A stretch of DNA of 64,000 nt, from assembly GCF_014805625.2 (NCBI RefSeq), contig NW_023998520.1, positions 19,499 through 83,498 of the forward strand, read 5' to 3'. Made by a program: the position numbers and the translations under genes. This DNA comes from Glossina fuscipes (Eukaryota; Arthropoda; Insecta; Diptera; Glossinidae). Shown here piece by piece: positions 21,821-33,140 of this stretch (position 1 is its first letter; the number at the start of each line of letters is the position of its first letter). Below the pieces are notes generated by a model. It was not told the origin of the DNA. It searched no databases and saw only the letters and a program-made list of their open reading frames with translations.

Positions 21821-22443
21821 CTTCATTAGTCGATAATCAATTTCAATGCAGTTCAACAACAAGAAAAATGCAATGTAGGCAAATCAAGCAGATTTGTTGT
21901 GATTTATAAAAAAATCATCGTTGTACATGATTATTTAACAAGCAGAAAGTGAGGTTGTGTTGGTTTTGCGAGAAGGGATAGGAAGTTAGAATATTTTTTC
22001 AACAGCGGCAGCACAAAATAATGGATAACAAAAAACATTGGAAAAAAAATATATGTATATTAGTTTAGAACGCAATTTCGATAACGTTTTTTATTGCATT
22101 GAATGTGAATAATTTACAAATGATAGGAAGTGAGACAACGGTGACTTTCAAGTGTAAAATATTGCAAAACATGCTTTTCTTTTGTCTTTATATATATAAA
22201 GAATTATTCTTTTGGAAAAATTATTCACATTTTATACAATAAAACAAGACATCATAAAAACAGAGAGCTAGCTAGCTAAAAATTGATATAAAAACAAACA
22301 ACAGAAATAAAAACAAAGGAAAGGTTAGGTTAAAAATTCTTATTTCATTAGAAACATTTAAAGCTAACGATCATAATAAGTGTAACGCAAGTTAATCGTA
22401 TAATTTTAACTTAATTATTTTTCTCCATTTTACTTAAACATAC
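21821..22443 (-). other. Tm1: Intron between alternative exons 5a and 5b
   Basis: A 623-bp stretch separating the two exon-5 versions. It contains the tetranucleotide run AGCTAGCTAGCT at 22267-22278. No coding exon is seen in it. Confidence 0.55.
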
Positions 22444-22514
22444 TTTTCTCCTTGTTCAGCACGCTCTTCAGCACGTTCCAGATCCGCTTCCACCATGGCC
22501 AATTTACGGGCAAC
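22444..22514 (-). CDS. Tm1: Tm1 alternative exon 5a (VARKLAMVEADLERAEER...)
   Basis: A 71-nt exon after an A-rich acceptor (AAAAAAAG|) and before donor |GTATGT. It encodes VARKLAMVEADLERAEERAE then QGE, with AA of an Asn codon completed by exon 6. This is the version closest to the general arthropod consensus. It is mutually exclusive with 21750-21820. The acceptor again lacks a clear pyrimidine tract immediately upstream, though a T-rich segment lies further away. Confidence 0.95.
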
Positions 22515-25500
22515 CTTTTTTTCAATATTTATTCGTTTATTTATGTACAATTATTCGTAGGAAAACATCAATAAAATTTTGAAGATTTCGATAAATTGGG
22601 AGGGAAAAAATAAAAAATATTAACATAATGAGTATGCATACAAAAGAAACAATTTCGGAGAACACACGAAACTAGGCGGGCGTACAAACACAAAATAACA
22701 ATATGCACATTTAAAGACAATTATGTTTTCGTCGTTTGAAGAGTAGGTGGATTGATTTACTTTATATATTATTTTTTATGCACAAAAGAACTTTACGCTG
22801 TTCAAAATGCTTTAAAACTTGAAAAGTATTCTAAACAAAATGAACATCGTCCATACACTCTTTGTTTGTTTCCTTTATGTTGGAGCCAAAAACGATCTAA
22901 AAGAGCTACAAACAACTTTCTACAACCACCCACTAAAGGATAAGAACATTGTGCTTGTGTCAAAACGTTTGCAAGACATTCTGAAATGGTGTAGGCATGT
23001 CTGTTCGTTTGTGTACCTGTAGCTGGAAAATATACTCCCCATTGCAAAAAATTACGATGCTTGCTTCATATTCGCAAAAAAATGGGGCTTACCGTATGCA
23101 GTCTACTCTTTTGTTGTAAGTGTTACTCATTACGTGTAAGCTAGAACATGGATGGATAAATATTTGCATCTAAATTCCTTAGCTAATCCTGCGACAACTA
23201 TGTAACTCGGTAAGATATCCAACTTAAATTCTTTCGATTTTCTTTTTTTTAAGTAAATATAAAAGATTAGGCCGTAGTCAAAAGTTTTTTTTTTTTTTTG
23301 TTATTAGAGAGGATGAAATATCAATGCAAAAAACTAAAATATTTGCGTTCACTATTGGATCTGAAGGTATTACGAAATTTTTCTCGCCAGATAAATACGA
23401 CGCCATAGTGCTCTCACGCTGATAAATGAATACTATGTTACACTAAGACAGGTTTACAAAGACAAGCTTCTGCGGTCTTAAGATACTAAGAGTTTTTAAC
23501 GAATAAATACTTGGTTTCTTTTCATTTTTATACCTAGCACCAAAAAATGCGGAGTGTACTGACTCTCTCACAAGGTTTGGAACCCGCAGAAGGCAGCATC
23601 AGGTACCCAGTAAAGTATACATTGTATGTTATGAATGGTTTTAGTCATGCCCAACTGTCCATTTACGAAAATTAAGATATGAGCTTCAAGATTGGCAAAA
23701 ACATTGCAAGTCCTTGGATGCAAGCAGTTATTAAAAACCACGCCACTGAGTACGTAAACCGAGACTTTTGTGCTTATTACTTTAAGTGAGACTTATTACT
23801 CGGAAACTACAATGGATATAAGAATACTAACTTCCCGGTACAAAAAAGGAGAGCATCACTAACGAAGAATGGATATCAGATTATCCCTTTTGTTAACTAT
23901 AGAGCGCCTTCTAATTTCCCTTGTTTCCTCTACGGAAAAGCAGCAACTTTTTGATTTTAATAATTTGTTTTTAAGAAGCATATGTGCTAGACCCTCTGAA
24001 GAAAAATTCCCCTTATTATTTCCAACGATTATACGTGGATGATATTACATCGCTGACGGTTACTTGTGCTTCGTCATATATATTATAACATACGACCTGG
24101 CGATAAGTGAAATGAAATTTAATGGGAATATTCACCAGAGTCCACAGTGGCCCTATTAAACCAGTGTACCAATTACAAAAGAAGTGCGCAGAAAATTGTC
24201 GGCACCCTAATATTTCCTGAAAAATAATTTGCTTGGAAGAAAGAACACCAAAAAATTTCTATAATTTCTATAGAGTATTAAGTATGAGTTATGAATACTT
24301 TCATCATTTTACTTGTGCTAGTAGTTTGCCAAGCAATGATTTCGGATTAGTTTGAAATTCGAAGTGAACCTAATCTTGTGCACTTGCTTGAGAACCAGAA
24401 ACTAATTCGGACGAATAAAATTTCGCAAGATCCTACACCGGGATATCACCGCCTGCAGTTCAAGTCTTTGGTTTATAGACATTTAAGAAATTTTTAAATT
24501 CAATTTCGATCTATGTTTTAAACTCCCTTCTCGACTTATTTGACTTCATCAATTCTAAAAAACATGGAAGGCTACCCTTGCTTTAGGATAACTGCCAAAC
24601 TTAGTTTTTCGCTAACTGTAATTAACATTACAATCGACCTTGTATTGAACTGACTGTTTGTGCTTCTATTCGTTGTTATGCTGACTACATTTGAAAACTC
24701 TGTCCAGGTAGAAAAACAAGCCTAGTATAAATATTTTTCTTCTTGCTGCTGGCGTATCGAACACAAAAACCAACTAAATTAGTACTAATTAACATTAATT
24801 TAGCTGACTTTTGACACATAACGTGTCTGGGTCTGTTCACAATTACGAAAAAACCAATTATTCCACAATTACGGGTAAAAATTTTTAGAAAAGATATTAA
24901 AATATACGTAAATAGATATAACATTAACATATAAACTTTTTCGGATATATTTATACCCAAAACGATAAAAGACAGACGAACTATCGGTCGTGGCTGATAA
25001 AAGCTAATAAAAAATATTTCCTCGTACTTGAGAGAATGTCATTCCCGACTGGCTTGTGGGAATAAAGAATAAACTCACTTTTCCTTCAACTCAATTGGCC
25101 ATAAGCTAATCCTACACACATACCGAAAAGTGAGAAGACCTAAGTGAACGTAATGCTCCAACAATGAAAAGCGAATAAAGTTTAACGTATGGGTTTTGCT
25201 TTTAATTAAGACCATTGAAATCTTTATTGACAATTAAACTTATTTGTAAAAATAAATCGTGAGTTATACAGCAAAAAAAAAATTTTTTTCTTCCATAACT
25301 GTGCTTTAGATACAATAACAGAAGTGACATTCTATGGTCACGAATATTATTCCAATAATTGGAAATAACTATGAAATAAATTATGTTAAGAATGAAGAGA
25401 GGAAGTGTTAAACACTTTCTGATTGTGTTTTTGTGAAATTGAAATCTTATTCGAATTCCATTTTCATTTTCAATTAACTGCTTCAACTAATCTCAATAAA

Positions 25501-26332
25501 TACTTTTTTTTTTTAATTCCAAAAGCACTTAAAAAATTAACAAAATTTCATTGACAGTTAGGGATGACCGTGCGAGTCAACTGATTTTACATTATTTTTC
25601 TTTTTATATAAATACCCGCATAAGTTTTAACTTCGTTTTCAATTAAAAATCAAATCCACCTACTTAATGAAATTTATATCATACCTCTTAATTAGTGTCA
25701 GTAACATTTCTTGTTATTGTATATATATAAAAGCATTTTGCTGTACAAAAACTTTGTTCTTAAAATTGTACATTTTTACGTCCAACTTCGAATTCATCTG
25801 ACTCGCAATTCTGCACCTTTTGTGTTGAGGACAAAGGTGTAGAAAATTCATTAGTCCGAAAATTTTAAAAATGGTTTTTACGCTGAATCATGAATGTGCT
25901 TGATGTCTGCAAGACAATTCAAATTTTAATGCTCATTAATTCATCTTAATTTATATACAAAAACTGTAGAGCTTGTAGTAAACTACTGGTAGGTATTCAG
26001 TAATAACAACGCGATAAAGGCACACATTTGATCATTATAAACTGTCTATGATCCAACACTTTGAATCAAGTCTGCGACAAATTCGAAGCTGGACTTTTGT
26101 TGACTTCGTTAATATTAGCAATGATACCAGATGAGAGTATGGACAAGTTATAAGTGCTGTTAGGCATCGTGTTGGTGGCGGTGCTAGTGGTATTATTTTC
26201 ATTGACAACAGAGTTATTTTGTTTATTGGTAGATGATGAACAATCAGCATCAACGTTAAATAATGTTGCTGTTGTTGTCGTTTTTATTTTTGTTACTTTT
26301 GTTGGTGTTAATATATTTTTATTAATTTGCAC
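22515..26332 (-). other. Tm1: Tm1 intron between exons 4 and 5; holds a dispersed repeat copy
   Basis: A 3.8-kb intron. The dispersed repeat copy at 23545-23830 is the only repeat I can match inside the window. From 26066 to 26332 the frame of exon 4 stays open beyond its donor (see findings). The rest is unstructured. Confidence 0.6.
23545..23830 (+). repeat. Dispersed repeat, copy 4
   Basis: It contains the ordered blocks 'gcagaaggcagcatcagg', 'taaagtatac', 'ttacgaaaattaagatatga', 'gcttcaagattggcaaaaac' and 'ccttggatgcaagca'. These parallel copy 2 (1218-1520) and especially copy 5 (41805-42085). Non-coding. Confidence 0.5.
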
Positions 26333-26450
26333 CTCATCATATTTCTTGTCAGCCTCCTCGGCAAGGAAACGTGCTTCCTTCAATTGATTCTCAAGAGCGT
26401 CCATGCGTTCTTCATCGGCAAGGGCGCGATTCTCAAGGATCTTACGGGCG
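26333..26450 (-). CDS. Tm1: Tm1 alternative exon 4a ([17 protein letters not shown]...)
   Basis: A 118-nt exon (classical size) after acceptor CATCCAG|. It completes the Arg codon split by exon 3 and encodes [20 protein letters not shown], then [19 protein letters not shown]. The donor is |GTGCAA, a weak match to the consensus. It is the version most like shrimp and insect muscle tropomyosins, and is mutually exclusive with 28535-28652. It is the inner-core actin-binding coiled coil, residues about 126-164. The reading frame continues open for 88 codons past the donor. Confidence 0.95.
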
Positions 26451-28534
26451 CTGGATGATTTCATTTATATAGAAAAACGTAATGTTTTTGATCGTTTGTT
26501 GCCCAAAGAAGACATCCAAGATTTATATCATGACGCAAACGTATCGTTATCGTTCATCGTCGACCAACGACGTTGTTTGAAACATAGAAGAGGGAAGGGT
26601 GCGCATACACATACACGAACATATATATATATATATATTGATAGACATTTAAAATATGAAAATGTAAATCCATTCCAATAAAAGTTGCCCAGCCGTAGGT
26701 AGAGCGCCAGAATTCCAGTCAATGCGATTTGGTGATCATTGGGATGATTGTTATTATTATTATTGTTGTTGGTGTTGATGTTGTTGTTTTATAAGGAAGG
26801 GAAAATATAAAAAATCCATTTTTGCATTTTTTGTTCGTTATTCAATTGAGTAATATTTAAAATTCAAGTGCTTTCTAAAGGCATTTAAAACAAAGATTTG
26901 TAACGTAAACAATACAAAATATTTCTTGTCAAACTTTTTATGACTGTAAGAAAATTTGACCACTCTATGCATCTACGTAGCAAATATTCCAAAAAAAATT
27001 CATATTTACACAACCTCATATTTATATTAAATCCTGAAAAACGGAGTACTTTTGGAAATTGACTAAGTACGTCTCTGTTATATGATACGAGAGTTTTTAA
27101 AACCATTGACTGTTTACAGCCAACATATTTTTAGGACGAAATATGAGGTTATACTAAAAAGTGTGCTATGAATATGAATTTTTAATTGGTATGAGATTTC
27201 CAACTGCTTGAGGCATTCGGTTTCTCTCGTTTGTCCGACTAGTGTATGCGGTTGAACGTCTCACTGTCACAAAATTTACATGAAAACTGAAACTAGTACA
27301 CCTCTTTCTACATAACAATTAAACATGAAACACACCTGTACAACATACATATCTATACAAGCGAAAGGATGACGACCTACAACTTATTTGGTAGAACTAT
27401 ATCATTCAAAAGTGTATGATTAGTCATGATGAAATCGCCTAATCGACAAAATAGTTGTATATGCAGTTGAGTTGGTGTGCAATCACGACATATATAACTT
27501 TGCTAGTAGTTTTTTCCAATCATTCCCCGTTAATGGTTTGAAGCTGAAATCACTATGTTCTTATGTTCAAGGTTATAGATACACAAGGGGTACACACCCT
27601 TTACTAGTCTTTTGCAAGTATTCGTGAATAACTCATTACTTTGAGCTCATTTCACCATATTCTTTCTTCTGCTCTTGGATCAAACATTCAATTCCAAAAT
27701 TAAACTGAGCAGATGAGACTTAACTTTGGGATATTTCAGAAAGTTGCCTATTTCAACGCAAAGGCCTAAAATGGCCTACAAAGAGAAAAGCTTATAAAAC
27801 GCAAACTTTTTAAAAATTTGTCATAATAGACGTCATAATCATCTTGAATGCACTTTAAACATTTCCAACGTTTTAATAAGACATACCTCAGTCGCTTGGA
27901 TATTTTCTGAATAGTTTGTTTTATGATTTAAAAGATAAAAAAGTTATGACCCTCGAATACCTTGTCTTTTGCAAAGTGCTACAAATCTCATACGTTTTCA
28001 CTGAACCACTTTTTTGTTTACGCTCGAATCCATGGGAATTTTAATAAATTCTGAAAATTTCTTTGGTTATAACGCCTTTAGAGTTTTTAAAAAGTACAAA
28101 TCAATAAGTACCAAAACGTAATTTCTCTTCAAATAAGATCAAAAACAAACATTTAAAGAAAAATTGACAAGTAAGTAGCATAAAGGGCTTAAGACTTAAA
28201 AATAGGCTTAATTCATAAGTTATGTATTAAAATAGAACCTTGAAATTTGCACAAATTCCAGAAAACCATGACATACACACTACAGGTGACATCCGTTACT
28301 CGCAATACGTAAATAGCACTTAAAGCTAGAAAGTTATATTTAATAAACCAGGAGCACTTAATGTCAAGAAAATAAATAAATAAATAAAAAATAGAAAGCA
28401 TTACCGTAGATTATCTGACCCCAAAAAAAAAAAATTATAAACGCTGCGCAAACCCCTGATAACCCTAGAACCCTACGTTCTCACAGAGAAGAAAAAATTA
28501 AGTTTTTGTTTTGTTTTTGTTTAAGAGCATATAC
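26451..28534 (-). other. Tm1: Intron between alternative exons 4a and 4b
   Basis: A 2.1-kb intron with a TA microsatellite at 26621-26638 and a TTATTA/GTT-rich run at 26751-26788. I see nothing else. Confidence 0.55.
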
Positions 28535-28652
28535 CTCTTCATATTTTTTATCGGCTTCTTCTGCAATTAATTTTGCTTGAGCTAATTGGGCTTCCAATAT
28601 GGCTACTCTGTCATCTTCCATATTTGTACGATTTTCAAGAGCTTTTCGTATC
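28535..28652 (-). CDS. Tm1: Tm1 alternative exon 4b (IRKALENRTNMEDDR...)
   Basis: A 118-nt exon, the same size and phase as 26333-26450, with acceptor ATTTAG| and donor |GTATAT. It encodes IRKALENRTNMEDDRVAI then [21 protein letters not shown]. It sits only 216 bp from common exon 3. That short distance and its stronger donor may favour it by default over 4a; that is inference. Drosophila Tm1 has a near-identical exon (recalled, not searched). Confidence 0.94.
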
Positions 28653-28868
28653 CTAAATGTTTATAAACAGGTTTAATGTATGATCTTTTCTTTTAAATGA
28701 CTTATAAACTATTGTTTGTGAGACCTTTACCACATGGGAATTTTTTGCAATAATAAAAGTGGCGTAGAATTTTGAACATATTTTTAAACATATAGCTAAA
28801 TAATAAATTGTGTAAAATAATAATAAACAAAACTTTCAATACAATTCGCATTGAAAGCTGATACTAAC

Positions 28869-29002
28869 CGTTCACTTTCATCCGCTGCTTGGGAAGCTTC
28901 GGAGAGTTTAGCTGTGGCTGAGCCCAAACGTTCCTCCGAACGTTCTAAGTCTTCTTCGAGCAATTGAATGCGGCGATTCAAAGCTGCAACTTCAGATTCG
29001 GC
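28869..29002 (-). CDS. Tm1: Tm1 common exon 3 ([18 protein letters not shown]...)
   Basis: A 134-nt exon (classical size) after acceptor GAATTGCAG| in phase 0, with donor |GTTAGT. It encodes [20 protein letters not shown], then [20 protein letters not shown] and DESE plus a split Arg. It is the junction point of the gene: all three alternative 5' ends (39911-40036, 35698-37569, 32455-32598) finish in phase 0 and can join it. It therefore begins the part of the coiled coil common to every isoform. Confidence 0.97.
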
Positions 29003-32000
29003 CTGCAATTCATTCATTTTTATTTACAAAAAAGCAAATTAAATAGATCTGAAAAAAACTTTTAAATCTAATCTAAATTCTTATAACTAAATTCAAAGAT
29101 ATGCTTCAAACGAAACTCTAAAGTATAGAGAAATCAAATTCCTAAAGCTATCTACTACATGTAAAGTAGTCTCTTTTAAGTTTGTTATTATATGATCAAA
29201 CTTAAATAACACCGCTTCCAAAGAGAGGACGATCCTGTTTCGATGATGAACAAAAAGCTGTAATAAAAGAATTTAAAAAAACACCAAAAACCATGCTGCT
29301 GTCACCACTTAATGAAAACGGCAAAAGATGGACACATCATTATCCAATATTAAAAATTTATAATTTTTTATAGCATAAACTATTTTGCTCCCTCACATAA
29401 TTTTAATTTAATAGATATGTAAAGAGAGCAAAACGAAAATTACGTCATCGTTGTTTTAAAATTCAGAAAAACAATTCCCCTTCATTTGATTTGAAGCACG
29501 GTGACTACTACGAAGAATAAAGGGAGATGCAGGGTAACAAATATTGTATAACTCGTCGATGAAATAAGCCTTTTTGTGGCTTTATTCATTGCGATAAATC
29601 GAAAAAAATAAATATATTTCATACATTTGCACGCACAATGTGTGCCTTATTTGCTGGAAATTTTATGTGTATACCGCGAAAAGAGACAAGATGAGCATGT
29701 GTTAGGAATGCTCGACTCTCTTACCGCGCCTTCCTGCGTGTATTAATTTTATTTACATTAATATAACGCACATACTGACACCTTGAATCATAACAAAAAA
29801 CCGTAGTGTTTGTAAGATGCTAACTTGCAAACTAAAAAACTTAAATTTCAGCAAGATTGGAAGCGGAGACGAAATGCTTAGCGGCTAACAAAAACAGAGA
29901 CAATCACTAGATAAAATGTTGATTTGTCTTAAAGAATATAGACGAAAAGTTCTTCCTTTTATACCATGTTACATACAATGTATTATAAATGAAAATTTGC
30001 ATAGCTATTGAAGGGAACTAGCCAGTGTTGATTAGGACATTACTATGCTTAAAAGTTGCAAATTCACGAATATTAATCCTGCGATTGCATTCCCAATTTC
30101 TAGGCGTTACAATATGGTGAAGGCACTGTACATACTTCAAGATCCACTCAAGAAACTACGGCGACACACTTGTGCGAGTCCCAAGTTTGTAAAGCAACTA
30201 TGCCATGTGGCGCCTTTTTTTCGCTTTAGAAAAACGTACAAAAATTGACAAATTTATTTTACGATACCATATATACAATCGCAGCAAAATTAATTGAATA
30301 ATTAAGTGTGTAGTGAATAATAATCCACGAGTTAAGGAAATCTTTTTACGTATCAAGATGGAGGTAATAATTCACGATGTGTTGTAGACTGTTAAGAAAG
30401 TCTATTCTCCGAATTCTTAGTTGCTAAAACTCTTTTCCCAAGAACTCTAAATGTTGGAAAACCACCGTTAACTATTGAGACCCAACTCCATGCTGATGTC
30501 CGTAAACAATGTAAAGAAAACATGCACATGTAAAGATTGTGAAGCAATCGGTACTGCATGGTGCCATGTAAGAATATGTTAATTGTAAAGGAGCACTAGT
30601 GGAATAAAGCGAATTACAAAAAGAAAGAAGCATTGGCGAGGATATTTCTAATTTTCGACCTTTTGCGGCTGTAGGCGTGCTCTATAGACGGAAATTGGAG
30701 ATTCATTTTAACTGATGAATGCCGTAGCATATCGATTACTCCCGTTTGTAAAATCTAATAAAAATACATTGCTAGAATTTAAACTGCAGTACTCTCTATA
30801 TCAAGTGTTTCTTTGATCGACAGTATAATTTGTGTATTTCCTTGTGCTTTGCGAATAAAAAAACAAAAGAAAAATATCTTCTGTCACTTAATACGACGAA
30901 TGTGATAAGTAAAAAACAATTGCCTATAAATTACATCTGAATAATAAAACGAACACCGTCAACATTAAGCGCCCAAAAGATAGGCTGTCTAACTATTCAC
31001 TGAAATTGCTTTTTGTTTTATTTTCGGACAATTTACAGTTCGCCATAAATCTCCATAAAAAATATAAGCTGCACTTCCTTGCAAACTCATTAGAATTGTG
31101 TAGCGATTGCTCGAAGTGGACACTTCAGCGTTGGAAGTACTTTGGCATCCTGACAGATTCTGCGAAAAGCTAACCGAGTTGGTCCTTAAAGAAAGATTTC
31201 AAGAAATGTTCTATCAGATGTTAAATAGAAATACAAAGAAATGCCAGATTTTATAAGCGCGGAAAACAGAGCCTTTCAAATCTTATCGCAATAAAATGCG
31301 GATGATTCAAACCGTAGCACATTTTGCATCCATTTAAAGATAAAAATTAGTTAATAGTTTAGATAAAGTTAAATTATTTGAAAAATGTCAATGCTTTTTA
31401 AACATTGGTTAAACCATTCTGGATTCTTTTCCCACCAATTTAAAACGACTGCATATAGCAAGAACGTTCATAAGTCCGCAAATAACCTGTGGACATTTAA
31501 GCCTATAACTTTGAAAACAATTATCAGGAAATTACCATAGGCACGTACAATCTCACAAAATAAATAATTATTCAATCGGCTAAATATAGATGTAAGGAAA
31601 TGTTAAAGAAGGGAGAAGAACATAGAAAACGCAATACCAAAAATGTGATGAAATGCAACAAAATTGATATAGAAATAATAGTCCCCCTACTGAACTTGCG
31701 AATGTATATGTGGCGTGACATTCAGTAACAATGTTCTTTGTCACAATTAAACAAGTATGTATGGAAGCATGGGATATAATAACAAAAACGTTTATAAATA
31801 GAAGTTTTCTTAACATAACCGTAAATGGCAGCAAAACTATATTCGTTTTTACTTTTTGCCTGCTGAATTCATCCAGCCGAACACCCTCAATTATGTATTG
31901 TACGAAAACGGAAATTTTGTGAAGCCACCTAAACTCGGGGAAATGAATGCATAATGGATACTAAATATAATGGCAGTAAGATTTGCGAAACAAGCTGAAC

Positions 32001-32454
32001 AAATAACATATGAAATAGGAAAATAATTAAAAATATGATTAGTTCATTAACTAAACCGGAACATGAGCTAAAAATAATTTGCTTTGTAAAGCTGCAAGGA
32101 ATTAAATATATAGAAGTCTGTTAAAATCGTAGCTTAGAGAAAATAACTTCGTATCTTTTGCAGGTCTTCTGTTCATGTCTCTTTCTCAGTAATTTCAATA
32201 TTATATTTATCTTTGTCTTTCCTATTATAGAGTCTTATGCGTATCTTTGAAAGACAACAAATTCACAAAAGCAACTACTCCAACCACCAATAAAAGAAAA
32301 ATATAGAAAAATAAAATAAAAAATAACTGCTATTTATTTTAAAAAAATCTAGCGATTTAATTTGCTGGTTTTTCCTTTCATTTAATTTTTTTTAGTGGCT
32401 TACCGTCTTAACTTTTGTACCTATTTTCAATCCTATTTTTATTATTTTACTTAC
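29003..32454 (-). other. Tm1: Tm1 intron between the short N-terminal exon and exon 3
   Basis: A 3.4-kb intron. No coding or mobile element is recognised. The open frames at 30045-30248 and 31580-31922 are AT-rich and without domain content. Confidence 0.55.
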
Positions 32455-32598
32455 TTCTTCCCGCCTAACAATCTCTGTTTGTAAGCGCTTTTGGTACTCC
32501 TCGCATTCATCTTTATATTTTTCCATTTCTTCCTTAGTTTGACGCATTTTTTTTTTAAGCACATCCAAGAGGGTGCCTTGTGGAATGTTGGTCGTCAT
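32455..32598 (-). CDS. Tm1: Tm1 alternative first coding exon for short (low-molecular-weight) isoforms
   Basis: A 144-nt exon from ATG at 32598 to the donor GAA|GTAAGT. It encodes 48 residues beginning [20 protein letters not shown] and ending in TEIVRREE. It replaces the 80 residues of the long N-terminus, giving about 252-253 residues after joining exon 3 in phase 0. The start context is AACAAAAATG, a good fly initiation context, with no nearby upstream in-frame ATG. Short tropomyosins of this type coat cytoskeletal actin in non-muscle cells (family knowledge). The peptide is nearly identical to the corresponding Drosophila Tm1 N-terminus as I remember it. Confidence 0.93.
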
Positions 32599-33140
32599 TT
32601 TTGTTTATCTGCTTTCTTGATTTCGTTATCAAAACTTTTTTACTTGTAATGAAATAAGTATAACAATATTCCTGGTTATCTTTGCTTTTTATAATTTTTT
32701 TTCGGCACTTCAAACAGATTTTTCCACTACGTGAAAAATATATATGCGGTTATCTTCTTTTTGGTTTTTCTTTACAATTTTTCATTAAGTTACTTTTTAT
32801 TGATGGACAGAAGAAAATGGTAATGATGTGAAAACGAGTGGCTGTGACAACGAATAAACACGAAACATTAGATAAAAAGCGATTACCGGTTGTTATTTTT
32901 TTTACTTAGTAAATTGGATGTTTTTCTTTCTGGTTAGACCACCAAAATCATTTTTAAAATAATTATTATTTATTTGCTTAATATTCACTTGCAATATCGC
33001 TTCTATTTCTCTCTGAATTTTTAAAACTCAAATAGTATGTGTACAATTTAAATACACAAAGTGAAGTGCATCGCACGAATTTTTCACAACGAATGAATAA
33101 ACTTATTATCGTAGAGTGGTAGTGACGAACGACTACGTTG
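32599..33140 (-). promoter_or_regulatory. Tm1: Probable 5' UTR/promoter zone of the short isoform
   Basis: The sequence immediately upstream of the MTTNIPQG start shows no clear 3' splice site close to the ATG, so the 5' UTR is probably contiguous and a promoter lies within or just above this stretch. I see no TATA box of good quality. An Inr/DPE-type promoter is possible but not resolved. Confidence 0.3.

Noticed and set aside
22802..23047. Overlapping open frames on both strands
   Set aside because: Lie within the Tm1 intron, no family signature, no matching splice sites.
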